A stretch of 64,000 nucleotides of DNA from Planctomycetaceae bacterium (GCA_015485495.1 WFTL01000091.1:1-64000), one strand, 5' to 3'; shown: positions 8,328 to 17,395, counted from the first letter of the stretch. Numbers and translations: made by a program. Notes: generated from the letters alone by a model not told the origin.

Positions 8328-9298
8328 CTGCCGATGCCGTCACGTGGCAGCCGACCTGTTCCGTCGCCATGCTTCGCCGGCGGGCGGAACTGTTCCAGGC
8401 GGTCCGAACCTTCTTTTCGGAACGCGGCTACCTGGAAGTGGACACGCCCGTTCTGTCGCGCGACATCGTGATCGATGCCCATCTGCACCCCATCGACGCT
8501 GTGGTCAACGGCAGCCGTCTGTTTCTCCAGACGTCTCCGGAAGCTGCCATGAAACGGCTTCTGGCCGCCGGCAGCGGCAGCATTTTTCAGATCACACGAG
8601 CATTTCGGAACGAAGAAATCGGCCCGCTGCACGAACCGGAATTCGCCATGCTCGAATGGTACGGGGTGAACAGCACGTGGGAAGACCAGATGACGCTCAC
8701 CGAACAGCTCGTCCGGCACACCGGACAGGTTCTGGGAACGTCCGTCCCCGGTCCGTTCCTCAGAACAGGCTGGCGGGAAGCCTTCACCCGCTGCCTGGGC
8801 GCCTGTCCTCTGACGGCATCGGTTTCCGAACTGCAGAAACAGGTGCGTCGACATGCCCACCTGGCCGAAATGCCGGATGACCGCGACGATCTGCTCAACG
8901 CACTGCTGGCGTCTGTGGTGGAACCGCAACTGGGAAGGGAACGGCCGGAATTCCTGTATGATTATCCGGTTTCCCAGGCCGCCCTGGCGGCCGCGTCGGC
9001 GGACGATTCGCGTCTGTGTCGGCGTTTCGAGCTGTATCTGGGAGGCGTGGAAATCTGCAATGGCTACCAGGAACTGACCGACCCCGACGAATTTCAGCGT
9101 CGTGAACACCTCCAGTCGGAACGGCGGCGGCGATCGGGGTCCCGGGAACTGCCAGGCGCCCCCCGGCTGCATGCGGCCCTTGCATCCGGGCTGCCGGAAT
9201 GTTCGGGCGTCGCCCTGGGCCTGGACCGCCTGCTGCTGCTGCTGACCGGACAGTCGTGTCTGGCGGAAGTGATCCCCTTCGCCGAAGGATCGGCCTGA
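8324..9298 (+). CDS. epmA: EF-P beta-lysylation ligase (GenX/EpmA-type class II lysyl-tRNA-synthetase paralogue)
   Basis: This 324-residue protein matches the length of E. coli EpmA (325) and consists only of the class II catalytic core; the N-terminal anticodon-binding domain of real lysyl-tRNA synthetases is missing. Motif 2 is seen in FRNEEIGPLHEPEFAMLEWY and motif 3 in GVALGLDRLLLLLTG. EpmA attaches (R)-beta-lysine to a conserved lysine of elongation factor P, relieving stalling at proline runs. Neither EF-P (efp) nor the lysine 2,3-aminomutase EpmB is in the window, so the modification substrate cannot be confirmed here. The start codon overlaps the stop of the aminotransferase gene. Confidence 0.9.
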   Translation: MTADAVTWQPTCSVAMLRRRAELFQAVRTFFSERGYLEVDTPVLSRDIVIDAHLHPIDAVVNGSRLFLQTSPEAAMKRLLAAGSGSIFQITRAFRNEEIGPLHEPEFAMLEWYGVNSTWEDQMTLTEQLVRHTGQVLGTSVPGPFLRTGWREAFTRCLGACPLTASVSELQKQVRRHAHLAEMPDDRDDLLNALLASVVEPQLGRERPEFLYDYPVSQAALAAASADDSRLCRRFELYLGGVEICNGYQELTDPDEFQRREHLQSERRRRSGSRELPGAPRLHAALASGLPECSGVALGLDRLLLLLTGQSCLAEVIPFAEGSA

Positions 9299-9474
9299 TC
9301 GCGGCAGTCGCCGCCGGGACAGAGAAACGGAACCTGTCGGAACGGGTTTCCCTGAAAAACCCTGATCCGGGCCGGAAAACATCGCGTTCAGGACTCTGGC
9401 ACGTCCGGCCGCGGCACGCTACGCTGCGGTTCGCTGCGATTTTCTCCGCCACCGTTCAACAGGACTTTCTTGTC

Positions 9475-10215
9475 ATGGCAGATGAACCCACCGTCGATCC
9501 GCAGTCCGATGCACCATCCGACCAGGGCACCGACCACGGTCCGGAACCCATTTTTCTGGTGAGCTATCCGAAAATCGTATTCCTGTATCCGACGGTGATC
9601 GCCGCGATTTTCGGCGCGGTCTATATGATCGCCCGCGGCAATGATGTCATGGCCGATTACGCGGTTCTGCCGGCCCGAATTTTTCTCATTGTTCTGATGA
9701 TGAATCTGGTCGTGGTGAGTTTCGACTTTCCGCGAACCACATCCCTGACCTGGTTTTTCGCTCTGCTGGCTGCCTGTGTCGGCCTGTGGACACTGTTCCA
9801 TATGAATGACAACCTGCTGCCGATCGTGTCCGAACAGCTTCGAAAAATCACACCGCGGGCCAATGCCGCCTTCTATCTGATCTACGCTCTGTCCATTCTG
9901 TTTCTGTATGTCTGCGTGATTGTCAGCCGCCGCTTCGATTACTGGGAAGTCCGTCCCAATGAACTGCTGCATCACCACGGGTTTTTGAGCGACCTGGAAC
10001 GCTTTTCGGCTCCGCATCTGCGGATCGACAAGGAAATCAATGACGTGTTCGAATATCTGCTGCTGCGGTCCGGACGTCTCATTCTGCATCCCAGCCAGGA
10101 ACGCCGCGCGATCGTGCTGGAGAACGTGATGTTCATCAATCAGAAGGAAGACCGGATCACCCGAATGCTGGGTGCCCTGCAGGTCAGAATCCGTCCCGAT
10201 CAGCCCCCGTCCTGA
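9475..10215 (+). CDS. Membrane protein with four hydrophobic segments and a PH-like C-terminal domain
   Basis: The 246-residue protein has an acidic N-terminus of about 30 residues, then four hydrophobic segments (near residues 38-55, 62-80, 85-100 and 135-152), followed by a soluble C-terminal domain of about 95 residues. That domain starts RRFDYWEVRPNELLHHHGFLSDLERF, which is reminiscent of bacterial PH-like (bPH2) membrane proteins. The ATG at 9475 gives MADEPTVDPQSDAP; a longer open frame upstream is in the 3' neighbourhood of epmA and unlikely to be translated. No function is recognised. Planctomycete genomes often carry such proteins of unknown role. Confidence 0.7.
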   Translation: MADEPTVDPQSDAPSDQGTDHGPEPIFLVSYPKIVFLYPTVIAAIFGAVYMIARGNDVMADYAVLPARIFLIVLMMNLVVVSFDFPRTTSLTWFFALLAACVGLWTLFHMNDNLLPIVSEQLRKITPRANAAFYLIYALSILFLYVCVIVSRRFDYWEVRPNELLHHHGFLSDLERFSAPHLRIDKEINDVFEYLLLRSGRLILHPSQERRAIVLENVMFINQKEDRITRMLGALQVRIRPDQPPS

Positions 10216-10422
10216 TACCCGGACATCTGCCGGAACCGCTTCACGGAAACCGTCTTCCCGCCTGCGGGCATCTTCGGCCGCCGGCCGGGATTGCTGGAAC
10301 CGGTCACAGGAATCTGCTACCGTTCTTCGCTTCGATTTGCCGGGGATGGCATTGCTGCGGCGTGCTGAGTGCAGCCTTTTTCCCGTGAACATCCGGAATC
10401 TGTCCGACGGAGACGTGATCTG

Positions 10423-10866
10423 ATGGCCAAGAGCCGACTGAGCAAGCGACGAGAAGCCGAAGCCGCGGAGGCCCTGGAAGCGGGCAAGTCTGCCGGAAAG
10501 AAGAAAAAGGCCACGAAGAAAACAGCCAAAAAGAAGGCCACCCGCAAAAAGAAAACAACCACATCCCGCAGCCGACGGGCCAAAGATGTGCCGCCCCGGC
10601 GCCGTCTGGTCTGGGTGGTGTACAGCAGCACAATGCGGGAAGAAGGACGCTTCCTGTACCACGAACGGGATCAGGCCGAAGAAAAGCTGAAACAGCTTCT
10701 GGCAAAGGGGAAGCGGCGCTACTTCATCCAGCCGATCAAGGAACCGCTCGATTCCGAAGGAAATCCGATCGGGGCCGAACCGGTCTCCGAAGGGAAATCC
10801 GCCACACAGCCGAACGAAGACGAGAAGGCCGCAGAAGAAGGCAGCGACCAGAAAGCGGATGCCTGA
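10423..10866 (+). CDS. Small Lys-rich, histone-H1-like protein
   Basis: Residues 1-60 of this 147-residue protein are extremely basic, with KKKKATKKTAKKKATRKKK at about 33-52, a pattern like the tails of bacterial histone-H1-like DNA-binding proteins. A short conserved-looking core follows (RRRLVWVVYSSTMREEGRFL, then YHERDQAEEKLKQLLAKGK), and the C-terminus is acidic and probably disordered. ATG 10423 follows CGTGATCTG and is preferred over the upstream in-frame ATG at 10369. The core is not a known DNA-binding fold to me; it could be a small module that binds protein or nucleic acid while the tail contacts DNA or RNA. The topA gene at 27-29.7 kb carries a very similar tail. Confidence 0.75.
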   Translation: MAKSRLSKRREAEAAEALEAGKSAGKKKKATKKTAKKKATRKKKTTTSRSRRAKDVPPRRRLVWVVYSSTMREEGRFLYHERDQAEEKLKQLLAKGKRRYFIQPIKEPLDSEGNPIGAEPVSEGKSATQPNEDEKAAEEGSDQKADA

Positions 10867-10942
10867 ATCCGTCCGTCCCACGGCGTCCTTCTCCTGCGTT
10901 GTTTCGCGTCCTGTTCCGGTTCTGTTCTGACAGTCAGCCCGA

Positions 10943-11686
10943 ATGATGCCTCCGCGACTGCTCGTTTCGGTCCGTTCCGCGGCTGAAGCTCTGATGGCCG
11001 TCGACGGAGGGGCCGACATCATCGACGTCAAGGAACCGAACAACGGTTCTCTGGGACGGGCTCCTCTGCCCCGCATCACCGACGTCGTTCGAACTGTCGC
11101 CCGCCGGAATCCGGCCATCCTGCTTTCTGCAGCCATGGGAGAAGCCGCGGACATCTGCGAGCCGGCAGCAGCACCACATGAGCCGTCAGGCGTACCGGAC
11201 GCACAGCCCCATTTCCTGAAACTCGGCCTGGCCGGCCTGGCCGGGTGCGACTGGCAGAAACGGTGGCAGCATGCCCGCCGTGTTCTGGATGCGCTGTTTC
11301 CGGCAGCCCGGTGGGTCGCCGTCGCATATGCCGACCATCAGCGGGCTCAGTCCCCTGATCCTCATCAGGTTGCGGAAGCCGCTGTCGGGCTGCAGCTTCC
11401 GGTTCTGCTTCTGGACACGTTCAGCAAAGACGGCACAACTCTGATGGACTGGCTGCCGGAATCCCGGCTGGCCGATCTGCGCGATGTCACACGGCAGGCG
11501 GGGATGCTGCTGGCCCTGGCCGGCCGCATTTCCCTTCCTCAGCTTCCCGACCTGGCCTGTCTGGAACCGGACATCGTGGCCGTCCGCGGAGCCGCGTGCG
11601 CCGACGGTCAGCGGACCGGAGCGATCAGCCGGACACGGGTTCGTGAGCTGAAACGGGAACTTTCACGGCGGCTTCCGGCCCCATGA
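10943..11686 (+). CDS. mfnB: (5-formylfuran-3-yl)methyl phosphate synthase (MfnB family)
   Basis: The 247-residue TIM-barrel protein matches MfnB (formerly DUF556). It has GGADIIDVKEPNNGSLGRAP at residues 22-41, where the Lys of DVKEP corresponds to the active-site lysine of the archaeal enzyme, then LKLGLAGLAGCDWQKRW and VLLLDTFSKDGTTLMDWLP. MfnB condenses two glyceraldehyde 3-phosphate molecules into the furan precursor of methanofuran. In methylotrophic bacteria and planctomycetes the family accompanies the tetrahydromethanopterin-linked C1 oxidation pathway. No other gene of that pathway lies in the window, so the pathway role is by family knowledge. ATG 10943 is followed at once by a second ATG. 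Confidence 0.9.
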   Translation: MMPPRLLVSVRSAAEALMAVDGGADIIDVKEPNNGSLGRAPLPRITDVVRTVARRNPAILLSAAMGEAADICEPAAAPHEPSGVPDAQPHFLKLGLAGLAGCDWQKRWQHARRVLDALFPAARWVAVAYADHQRAQSPDPHQVAEAAVGLQLPVLLLDTFSKDGTTLMDWLPESRLADLRDVTRQAGMLLALAGRISLPQLPDLACLEPDIVAVRGAACADGQRTGAISRTRVRELKRELSRRLPAP

Positions 11687-12149
11687 ACACCGCTGCGAAC
11701 GGAACTGCAGACCGAGACTCGCCAGGACATGCTCCGCGGCCCGTCGAATTTCCCCACGTCCGCACGATGGCACCGTCTGAACCGGTTCGAACGGATGAAA
11801 CGGTGGTGCGCCCCGTTGTGCGGTCTTCACGAAGCAGTTGTCGGGCAGAAACAACGGGAAAAATACGGTTCCCGGTCCGACCGTGAACGGGACGAGCGTG
11901 ACCGAACGGCTTTCGACCGGAGAGCTGCGGATTCCGTTTGCTCTCGCGAAACCCTGACCTAGGTTTCGACATGGCCAGGATGCCACAGCGACCGACAGCG
12001 GTCGCCGGCGGTGCATCGTTCTGGTGCATTCGCCCGCAGGAGATTCCCTGGTGGGTCCACTCCGCAGCCGCGGGGTTTTTCTCAGCGGAAACTGTTTCCG
12101 CTTCAACGTTGAATGCCCGTTTCGGGCAGGTTTTCAGAGGGGTTCTGAA
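11687..12149. other. Intergenic region before the Flp pilin gene
   Basis: About 460 bp without a convincing gene. Several open frames exist on both strands but none has a good start or recognisable protein. The stretch contains a 7-bp perfect inverted repeat (CGAAACC at 11947-11953, GGTTTCG at 11962-11968) and a 6-bp one (CGACCG/CGGTCG near 11990-12005), so the pilin message may have a structured leader. A Shine-Dalgarno-like AGAGGGG sits eight bases before the pilin ATG. Confidence 0.4.
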
Positions 12150-12323
12150 ATGAGCAGGTTTGCAAACAGCATCAAGAAATTCCTGGTTTCCGAAGATGGT
12201 CCGACGGCCGTCGAGTACGCCGTCATGCTGGCTCTGATCATCGTGGTCTGCCTGGCTGCCATCTCCACCGTCGGCAGCAGCGCCAATGACAAGTTCACGG
12301 AAATCGGCAACTACCTGACGTAA
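12150..12323 (+). CDS. flp: Flp/TadA-type IVb pilin subunit
   Basis: The 57-residue prepilin begins MSRFANSIKKFLVSEDGPTA. The predicted prepilin-peptidase cleavage follows the Gly before PTAVEYAVMLALI, leaving a mature N-terminus with Glu at +5 and Tyr at +6, as in Flp pilins. The hydrophobic segment runs to about residue 45. Flp pilins form the fibre of tight-adherence (Tad) pili at the cell surface. No tad assembly genes (CpaB, CpaC, TadA) are nearby, so this looks like an orphan copy. ATG 12150 has AGAGGGG upstream. A likely terminator follows about 90 bp after the stop. Confidence 0.92.
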   Translation: MSRFANSIKKFLVSEDGPTAVEYAVMLALIIVVCLAAISTVGSSANDKFTEIGNYLT

Positions 12324-12415
12324 TCTGTCAGCCGGATCGATGCCGGCCGACACAGCGGACCACGGTCCGCACTGTCGACTGCCTCCAGGCAGCGTGTGAA
12401 CAGCCAAAGAGACGA

Positions 12416-12447
12416 GGGTCGGGATGACTGCATCCCGGCCCTTTGTT
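12416..12447 (+). terminator. Rho-independent-like terminator after flp
   Basis: A 10-bp stem (12416-12425 with 12432-12441, one G-T pair) and a six-base loop GACTGC are followed by TTTGTT. It lies between the flp gene and the convergent endonuclease-like gene, the expected place for a transcript end. The opposite strand has no T-run, so it appears directional. Confidence 0.6.
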
Positions 12448-12522
12448 CGTTCAGAACCGAATGGATCTGTCCGCGGAGAACGACGCGGATGTCCGCTGCA
12501 GCGAACTGCCTGAAGCAGTCCG

Positions 12523-13383
12523 TCAGTGCCGCGACAGAACCGCCGTGACCGGACAGTGATCGGACGGCCAGCGTTCCTCGCGATGCGTTCGCACAATGTC
12601 CGCCGCATGCACATCGAAATGACGGGTCACCAGAATCCAGTCGATCCGGGGGCCGTCGATGTGACCGCGGAATCCATTGAAGGTTCCTTCGGGGCCTTCC
12701 GGTTCCGGATGAACGACCCGCCAGGTATCGCGAAAAATGCCGGATTCTGTCAGCACCTGCCAGGGTTCTGAACCTTCGCCGCAGTTGAAATCGCCCGTCA
12801 GAATGATGGGCGCCCCGCTCAGTCCCGACGCTCGTTCCACGAGAAGATGAGCGGATTCCAGGCGGGCCTTCCGTCCGCGATGGTCGAAATGCGTGTTGGC
12901 GAAGACGAAGTCATCCTTCGCACCGCTGCGGTCGCGCAGAATGACCCAGGTGGTGATGCGGGGCAGGGAAGAATCCCAGCTTCTGGAATACGGTTCATCG
13001 GGCGTTTCGCTCAGCCAGAACTGCCCGGAATCCACGACTTCGAACCGATCCGTCCGCACGAAAATCGTGCATTGCTCACCGTCGGCCGACGCATCCCGCG
13101 ACCAGCCGATCCGGGTGTAGCCCGGCAGGTGTTCTGCGATCCAGTCGGCCTGGAAGGGGACGGTTTCCTGAGTCCCCAGCAGATCCGGATCGAAATCCCG
13201 AATCGTGTCCACCACCAGATCGCGCCGATGCGGCCAGGAATTCTCACCGTCGTCCGCCGTTCCATAGCGGATATTGAAACTCATCACCCGCAGCCGCACC
13301 GGATCGGCCGCCCGGCTTTCCGCCGCAGTCAGAAAGACCACGCATGCCGCGGCAGCGATTCTTAAAAGACTGTCCATCACCAT
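12523..13383 (-). CDS. Secreted endonuclease/exonuclease/phosphatase family protein
   Basis: The 286-residue protein carries a signal peptide (MDSLLRIAAAACVVFLTAAE, then SRA before the cleavage point) and one metal-dependent phosphoesterase domain. Family motifs are RVMSFNIRYGTADDGENSW (Asn), LLGTQET (Glu metal ligand), FANTHFDHRG (His/Asp), ILTGDFNCGEGSEPW (catalytic GDFN) and the final WPSDHCPV (SDH). The domain fits the secreted planctomycete and Bacteroidetes group with NIRYGT motifs, which may hydrolyse sugar phosphates, lipids or nucleic acids outside the cytoplasm; substrate unknown. ATG 13383 lies four bases after AGGGAG; GTG 13380 and ATG 13377 are near alternatives. Confidence 0.88.
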   Translation of the reverse strand: MVMDSLLRIAAAACVVFLTAAESRAADPVRLRVMSFNIRYGTADDGENSWPHRRDLVVDTIRDFDPDLLGTQETVPFQADWIAEHLPGYTRIGWSRDASADGEQCTIFVRTDRFEVVDSGQFWLSETPDEPYSRSWDSSLPRITTWVILRDRSGAKDDFVFANTHFDHRGRKARLESAHLLVERASGLSGAPIILTGDFNCGEGSEPWQVLTESGIFRDTWRVVHPEPEGPEGTFNGFRGHIDGPRIDWILVTRHFDVHAADIVRTHREERWPSDHCPVTAVLSRH

Positions 13384-13437
13384 CGGTCTCCCTGTCAGTT
13401 TCGACCGCCCGGACATCATCGCCAGTTCCCGGATTCG

Positions 13438-14454
13438 TCAGGCCGGTGACCCGGCCTGCAGGTGAACGATGCGTACATGACCGTCGTGATGAGCCACAGC
13501 GACGCGCAGCCCGTCCGGATGCAGGTCCATATCCCGGGACTGTCCGGGAAGTTTCAGCCGGTGAAAATCGTCCTTCTGTTCAGAATTCCAGAACAGAAGC
13601 ATGCCGGCCGACCCCGACGTGACGCCCATCAGCGATCCATCGGCCAGCCATTTGAGGTTCCAGATCACACCACGGTCGACCGCACTGCTGGTATGTTCCA
13701 CCGTGACGTCCTGTGAATCCCAGTCGAATACGAGAACCAGCGGCCTGTTCACACCGGCAAATGGATTCGGTGCCTCGAACAGACCTCCGGCTGCCAGAGC
13801 CTTCCCGTCCGGCCGAACTGCCAGAGCCCGCACGCCGCCGTAATCGACGCGCTGTCCGGCGTGATACGTGTGGAGCTTTTTCGCGTCGAACGTACGGACT
13901 TCCTGTCGGCCGGCCACATCCCACTGGCGAATGGTTCCTTTGAGGTCGCCGGTCAGCAGCCACTGTCCGCCGGGGTGAAAATGAACCGAATAGACATGCG
14001 AATCATGTCCGGACAGTTCCGCCTGCAGCGTGCCGGATTCCGCATCCCACAGCCGCACCATCCTGTCGTTGCCACCGCTGGCGATGAGCTGACCGTCGGG
14101 ACTGACGTCCATGGACCGGACCCAGCCTTTGTGAGCGGTCACGTGGCGAACGATGGAAGCTTCTTCGGCATCGGCGTTCCACCACGTCAGCCGACCATCC
14201 GTCGATCCGGCAGCCAGCCAGCGTCCCTGCCCGCAGACAGCCAGACAGTAACCCCAGCCCCGGAAGCCTCCGGAAAAAACCGTGCGGCTGCCATCTTCCA
14301 GGCGGAAACGGCAGACGACCGTGTCTTCAGAAACCGTGAACACCCTGGTTCCGTCCGGATCGAAACGCACCCCGTTGAGCGGCCGATCGTGTTTCCAGTC
14401 GGAAACGACATGGGCCTGTCTGGGATCGGGCACAACAGCCGATGACAGCATCAT
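13438..14454 (-). CDS. WD40-repeat protein
   Basis: This 338-residue protein is made of about seven WD40 repeats and probably folds into a single beta-propeller. Clear repeat signatures are VTAHKGWVRSMDVSPDGQLI followed by ASGGNDRMVRLWD, LSGHDSHVYSVHFHPGGQWL followed by LTGDLKGTIRQWD, and VRALAVRPDGKALAAGG. There is no signal peptide and no fused kinase or sigma-factor domain, so it is likely a cytosolic scaffold. ATG 14454 (or 14451) follows GGAGAGCG. It is 54 bp upstream of the endonuclease-like gene on the same strand, and WD40 proteins are numerous in planctomycetes, so no specific role is inferred. Confidence 0.88.
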   Translation of the reverse strand: MMLSSAVVPDPRQAHVVSDWKHDRPLNGVRFDPDGTRVFTVSEDTVVCRFRLEDGSRTVFSGGFRGWGYCLAVCGQGRWLAAGSTDGRLTWWNADAEEASIVRHVTAHKGWVRSMDVSPDGQLIASGGNDRMVRLWDAESGTLQAELSGHDSHVYSVHFHPGGQWLLTGDLKGTIRQWDVAGRQEVRTFDAKKLHTYHAGQRVDYGGVRALAVRPDGKALAAGGLFEAPNPFAGVNRPLVLVFDWDSQDVTVEHTSSAVDRGVIWNLKWLADGSLMGVTSGSAGMLLFWNSEQKDDFHRLKLPGQSRDMDLHPDGLRVAVAHHDGHVRIVHLQAGSPA

Positions 14455-14556
14455 CGCTCTCTCCGAAACCGGAAAAGGAACATCGCGGACACCCACCCTG
14501 ATGATAACAGGTCCCGTGCCCGAAAGAGACGGTTTCCTGAGCGGCCAGGATGGATT

Positions 14557-15786
14557 TCAGCTCACAGCACGGGCGAACCGGTCGATGGCGGCTTCCACGT
14601 TGTCACGGCTGTTGAAGGCACTCAGACGAAAATACCCTTCTCCGGATGCTCCGAAACCGCTGCCGGGAGTCCCCACCAGATGCCCGCGGGACAGCAGCAG
14701 ATCGAAGAACTCCCAGCTGTTCAGACCGTCCGGTGTTTTCAGCCACACGTACGGCGCGTTTTCTCCGCCGTACACGGTCATTCCCAGCTTTCGAAGCCCG
14801 TCGCACAGCAGGCGCGCGTTTTCCAGATAGAAGTTCACCAGAGCCTGTGTCTGCTGGCGCCCGGCATCCGTGTAGACGGCAGCCGCTCCTTTCTGCACCA
14901 CGTAGGACACGCCGTTGAATTTGGTGCTCTGCCGCCTCAGCCACATCTGATGCAAAGACACGTCCTCTGTCCCCGCACGCACCGTCAGATCGCGAGGCAC
15001 CACGGTGAATGCACAGCGTGTTCCCGTGAATCCCGCATTCTTGCTGAAACTGCGGAACTCGATGGCCGTGCTGCGGGCGCCATCCAGTTCGAAAATCGAT
15101 CGGGGAATCGCGTCGTCGGTGATGAATGCTTCGTAGGCGGCATCGAAAAGAATGAGAGCACCGGTGTCGCGGGCATAATCCACCCACTTCTGCAGTGCCT
15201 CCCGCGACGCCACCGCTCCGGTGGGATTGTTCGGGTAGCACAGATAGATCAGATCGACCGGTTCGTTCGGCAGTTCCGGAACGAAATCATTCTCTTCGGT
15301 GACCGGAAGATACAGCAGCCCGTCGTAGCGTCCCGATGCCGTCGCCGGACCGGTGTGACCGGCCATCACATTGGTATCGACGTACACCGGATACACCGGA
15401 TCGGTGATGGCGATGCGGTTGCCCGGGCCGAAAATGTCGAGAATGTTGCCGGTATCGCACTTGGCACCGTCGGAAATGAACACTTCATCGGCAGAAACAT
15501 CGATTCCCCGGGCCTGATAATCCTGAGCGGCCACGGGATCCCGGAGGAACGCATAGCCCTGTTCGGGACCGTATCCGTGAAAGGTGTCGCGGCGAGCCAT
15601 GTCATCCACGGCCGCATGCATCGCTTCCACGACGGCCGGCGGCAGCGGTTCGGTGACGTCTCCGATTCCCAGACGGATCACGTCCGCGTCCGGATGAGCT
15701 TCTGAAAACTCGGCAACCCGGCGGGCGATTTCGGGAAACAGGTATCCGGCCTGAAGCTTCAGAAAATGCTCGTTGATCTGAACCAT
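14557..15786 (-). CDS. dapL: LL-diaminopimelate aminotransferase
   Basis: The 409-residue enzyme converts tetrahydrodipicolinate directly to LL-diaminopimelate in lysine and peptidoglycan precursor synthesis, bypassing the acyl-blocked DapD/C/E steps. Family marks are the start [61 protein letters not shown] and the PLP-lysine motif [15 protein letters not shown]. Length agrees with plant and chlamydial DapL (about 410). DapL is characteristic of the Planctomycetes-Chlamydiae lineages among others. The gene is divergent from the class II DAHP synthase gene, separated by 274 bp that must hold both promoters. Confidence 0.96.
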   Translation of the reverse strand: MVQINEHFLKLQAGYLFPEIARRVAEFSEAHPDADVIRLGIGDVTEPLPPAVVEAMHAAVDDMARRDTFHGYGPEQGYAFLRDPVAAQDYQARGIDVSADEVFISDGAKCDTGNILDIFGPGNRIAITDPVYPVYVDTNVMAGHTGPATASGRYDGLLYLPVTEENDFVPELPNEPVDLIYLCYPNNPTGAVASREALQKWVDYARDTGALILFDAAYEAFITDDAIPRSIFELDGARSTAIEFRSFSKNAGFTGTRCAFTVVPRDLTVRAGTEDVSLHQMWLRRQSTKFNGVSYVVQKGAAAVYTDAGRQQTQALVNFYLENARLLCDGLRKLGMTVYGGENAPYVWLKTPDGLNSWEFFDLLLSRGHLVGTPGSGFGASGEGYFRLSAFNSRDNVEAAIDRFARAVS

Positions 15787-16060
15787 GATTCCGGGGCGAT
15801 TCGGGAGTGAAGAACGGGAAAGAAGCAGCAGAAAGCCGGCTGAACCGGCAGGCCGTGTGGTGCCGCCGGCCGTACGGCAGCAGCCGGCCCGTCCGACGGG
15901 AAGCGGATGTATAGCAGTCCTGCGGCCCGATGTCAGGGAAGGAGATCAGAATCCCCGAAGCCGGTGTCCGCATCCGAACGGCTCTGAGAATCCCGGGGTC
16001 TCTGAGGAAATCCCGCGGTCCACGGGTGCAAACATGCGGCCGGCCCGAAACAATCCGCCC

Positions 16061-17395
16061 ATGAATTCCGACTGGTCTCCCGATTCCTGGCAGTCCAGGC
16101 TCGCTCAGCAGCAGCCGGTCTACGACGACCCGGCCGCTGTGCGGGCGGCTCTGGAAAAACTGGCACAGCTTCCTCCGCTGGTCACAGCCTGGGAAGTCGA
16201 TCGTCTGCGCCGACAGCTTGCGGACGCGGCCGCCGGCAATGCGTTTGTTCTGCAGGGCGGCGACTGTTCAGAAAGCTTTGCCGACTGCAATGCGGTTTCC
16301 ATTCTGAGGAAACTCAAGGTGCTCATTCAGATGAGCCTGGTACTCATCTGCCAGTCGCATCGCAAAGTCATTCGCATCGGACGGATTGCCGGTCAGTATG
16401 CGAAGCCGCGCTCTGCCGGCACGGAAACCCGCGGCGGAGTGGAACTGCCCAGCTACCGGGGCGACATCGTCAACCGCAGCGGCTTCACCGAAGACGACCG
16501 CCGCCCCGATCCGGAACTCATGCTGCGGGCCTACGAACGTGCGGCTCTGACAATCAACTACATTCGCGCTTTGAGCGAAGGGGGGTTCGCCGACCTGCAC
16601 CATCCGGAAAACTGGGATCTGGAATTTGTTCGCAACACGCCGGGATCCCGGAAATACCAGCAGCTTCTGGATTCGCTCAGCGATTCGATCCGCTTCATGG
16701 AAATCGTTTCAGGATCGGAACTGGAACAGCTCACCCGCGTCGATTTCTTCACTTCCCATGAAGGTCTGCACCTGCTGTTCGAGCAGGCCGTCACGCGGAC
16801 GGACCAGCGGCAGCGCGGCTACTACAATCTGTCCACTCATCTGCCCTGGATCGGCGACCGCACCCGCAGCATCGATGGTGCGCATGTGGAATATTTCCGG
16901 GGCATCCGCAATCCCATCGGCGTCAAAGTGGGACCGTCGGTTGCCGCCGATGAACTTCTGGATCTCATTCGTGTCCTCAATCCGGACAACGAGCCCGGAC
17001 GGCTGACCATCATCCATCGGTTCGGAGCGGACCGCATCAGTGCTCATCTGCCGCAGCTTGCCGACACCGTGCGTCGATCCGGACAGAACGTGCTGTGGAG
17101 CTGCGATCCGATGCACGGCAACACCCGATCGACGCACACCGGCGTCAAGACCCGGTCGTTCGACGACATCACCATGGAAATCATCACCGCATTTCGAATT
17201 CATCGGGAAGCCGGGACGCGGCTGAGCGGCATTCACCTGGAACTGACCGGGGAAGACGTGACCGAATGCCTGGGAGGACCGGCAAATCTGACCGAAACAG
17301 ACCTGCAGCGCGATTACCGCAGCCAGGTCGACCCCAGACTGAATTACGAACAGGCGATGGAGATCGCCTTTCTCATCGCCGAACAGATGAAGTAG
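16061..17395 (+). CDS. aroF: Class II 3-deoxy-7-phosphoheptulonate synthase (DAHP synthase)
   Basis: The enzyme joins phosphoenolpyruvate and erythrose 4-phosphate in the first step of the shikimate pathway. The 444-residue sequence has the class II (plant/AroA-II) motifs: WSPDSWQSRLAQQQPVY at the start, FVLQGGDCSESFADC, RIGRIAGQYAKPRS, NYIRALSEGGFADLHHPENW, FFTSHEGLHLLFEQAVTR and LWSCDPMHGNTRST. ATG 16061 gives the typical start; ATG 16034 would add nine residues. It heads a plus-strand string with hisB and metG. Gene naming differs among organisms (aroA-II, aroG, aroF), so the symbol is only a guide. Confidence 0.93.
   Translation: MNSDWSPDSWQSRLAQQQPVYDDPAAVRAALEKLAQLPPLVTAWEVDRLRRQLADAAAGNAFVLQGGDCSESFADCNAVSILRKLKVLIQMSLVLICQSHRKVIRIGRIAGQYAKPRSAGTETRGGVELPSYRGDIVNRSGFTEDDRRPDPELMLRAYERAALTINYIRALSEGGFADLHHPENWDLEFVRNTPGSRKYQQLLDSLSDSIRFMEIVSGSELEQLTRVDFFTSHEGLHLLFEQAVTRTDQRQRGYYNLSTHLPWIGDRTRSIDGAHVEYFRGIRNPIGVKVGPSVAADELLDLIRVLNPDNEPGRLTIIHRFGADRISAHLPQLADTVRRSGQNVLWSCDPMHGNTRSTHTGVKTRSFDDITMEIITAFRIHREAGTRLSGIHLELTGEDVTECLGGPANLTETDLQRDYRSQVDPRLNYEQAMEIAFLIAEQMK

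Noticed and set aside
11663-12106. 147-codon minus-strand frame upstream of flp
   Set aside because: Arg/Pro/Ser-rich translation with no domain; overlaps inverted repeats and the mfnB end; looks like a chance frame.
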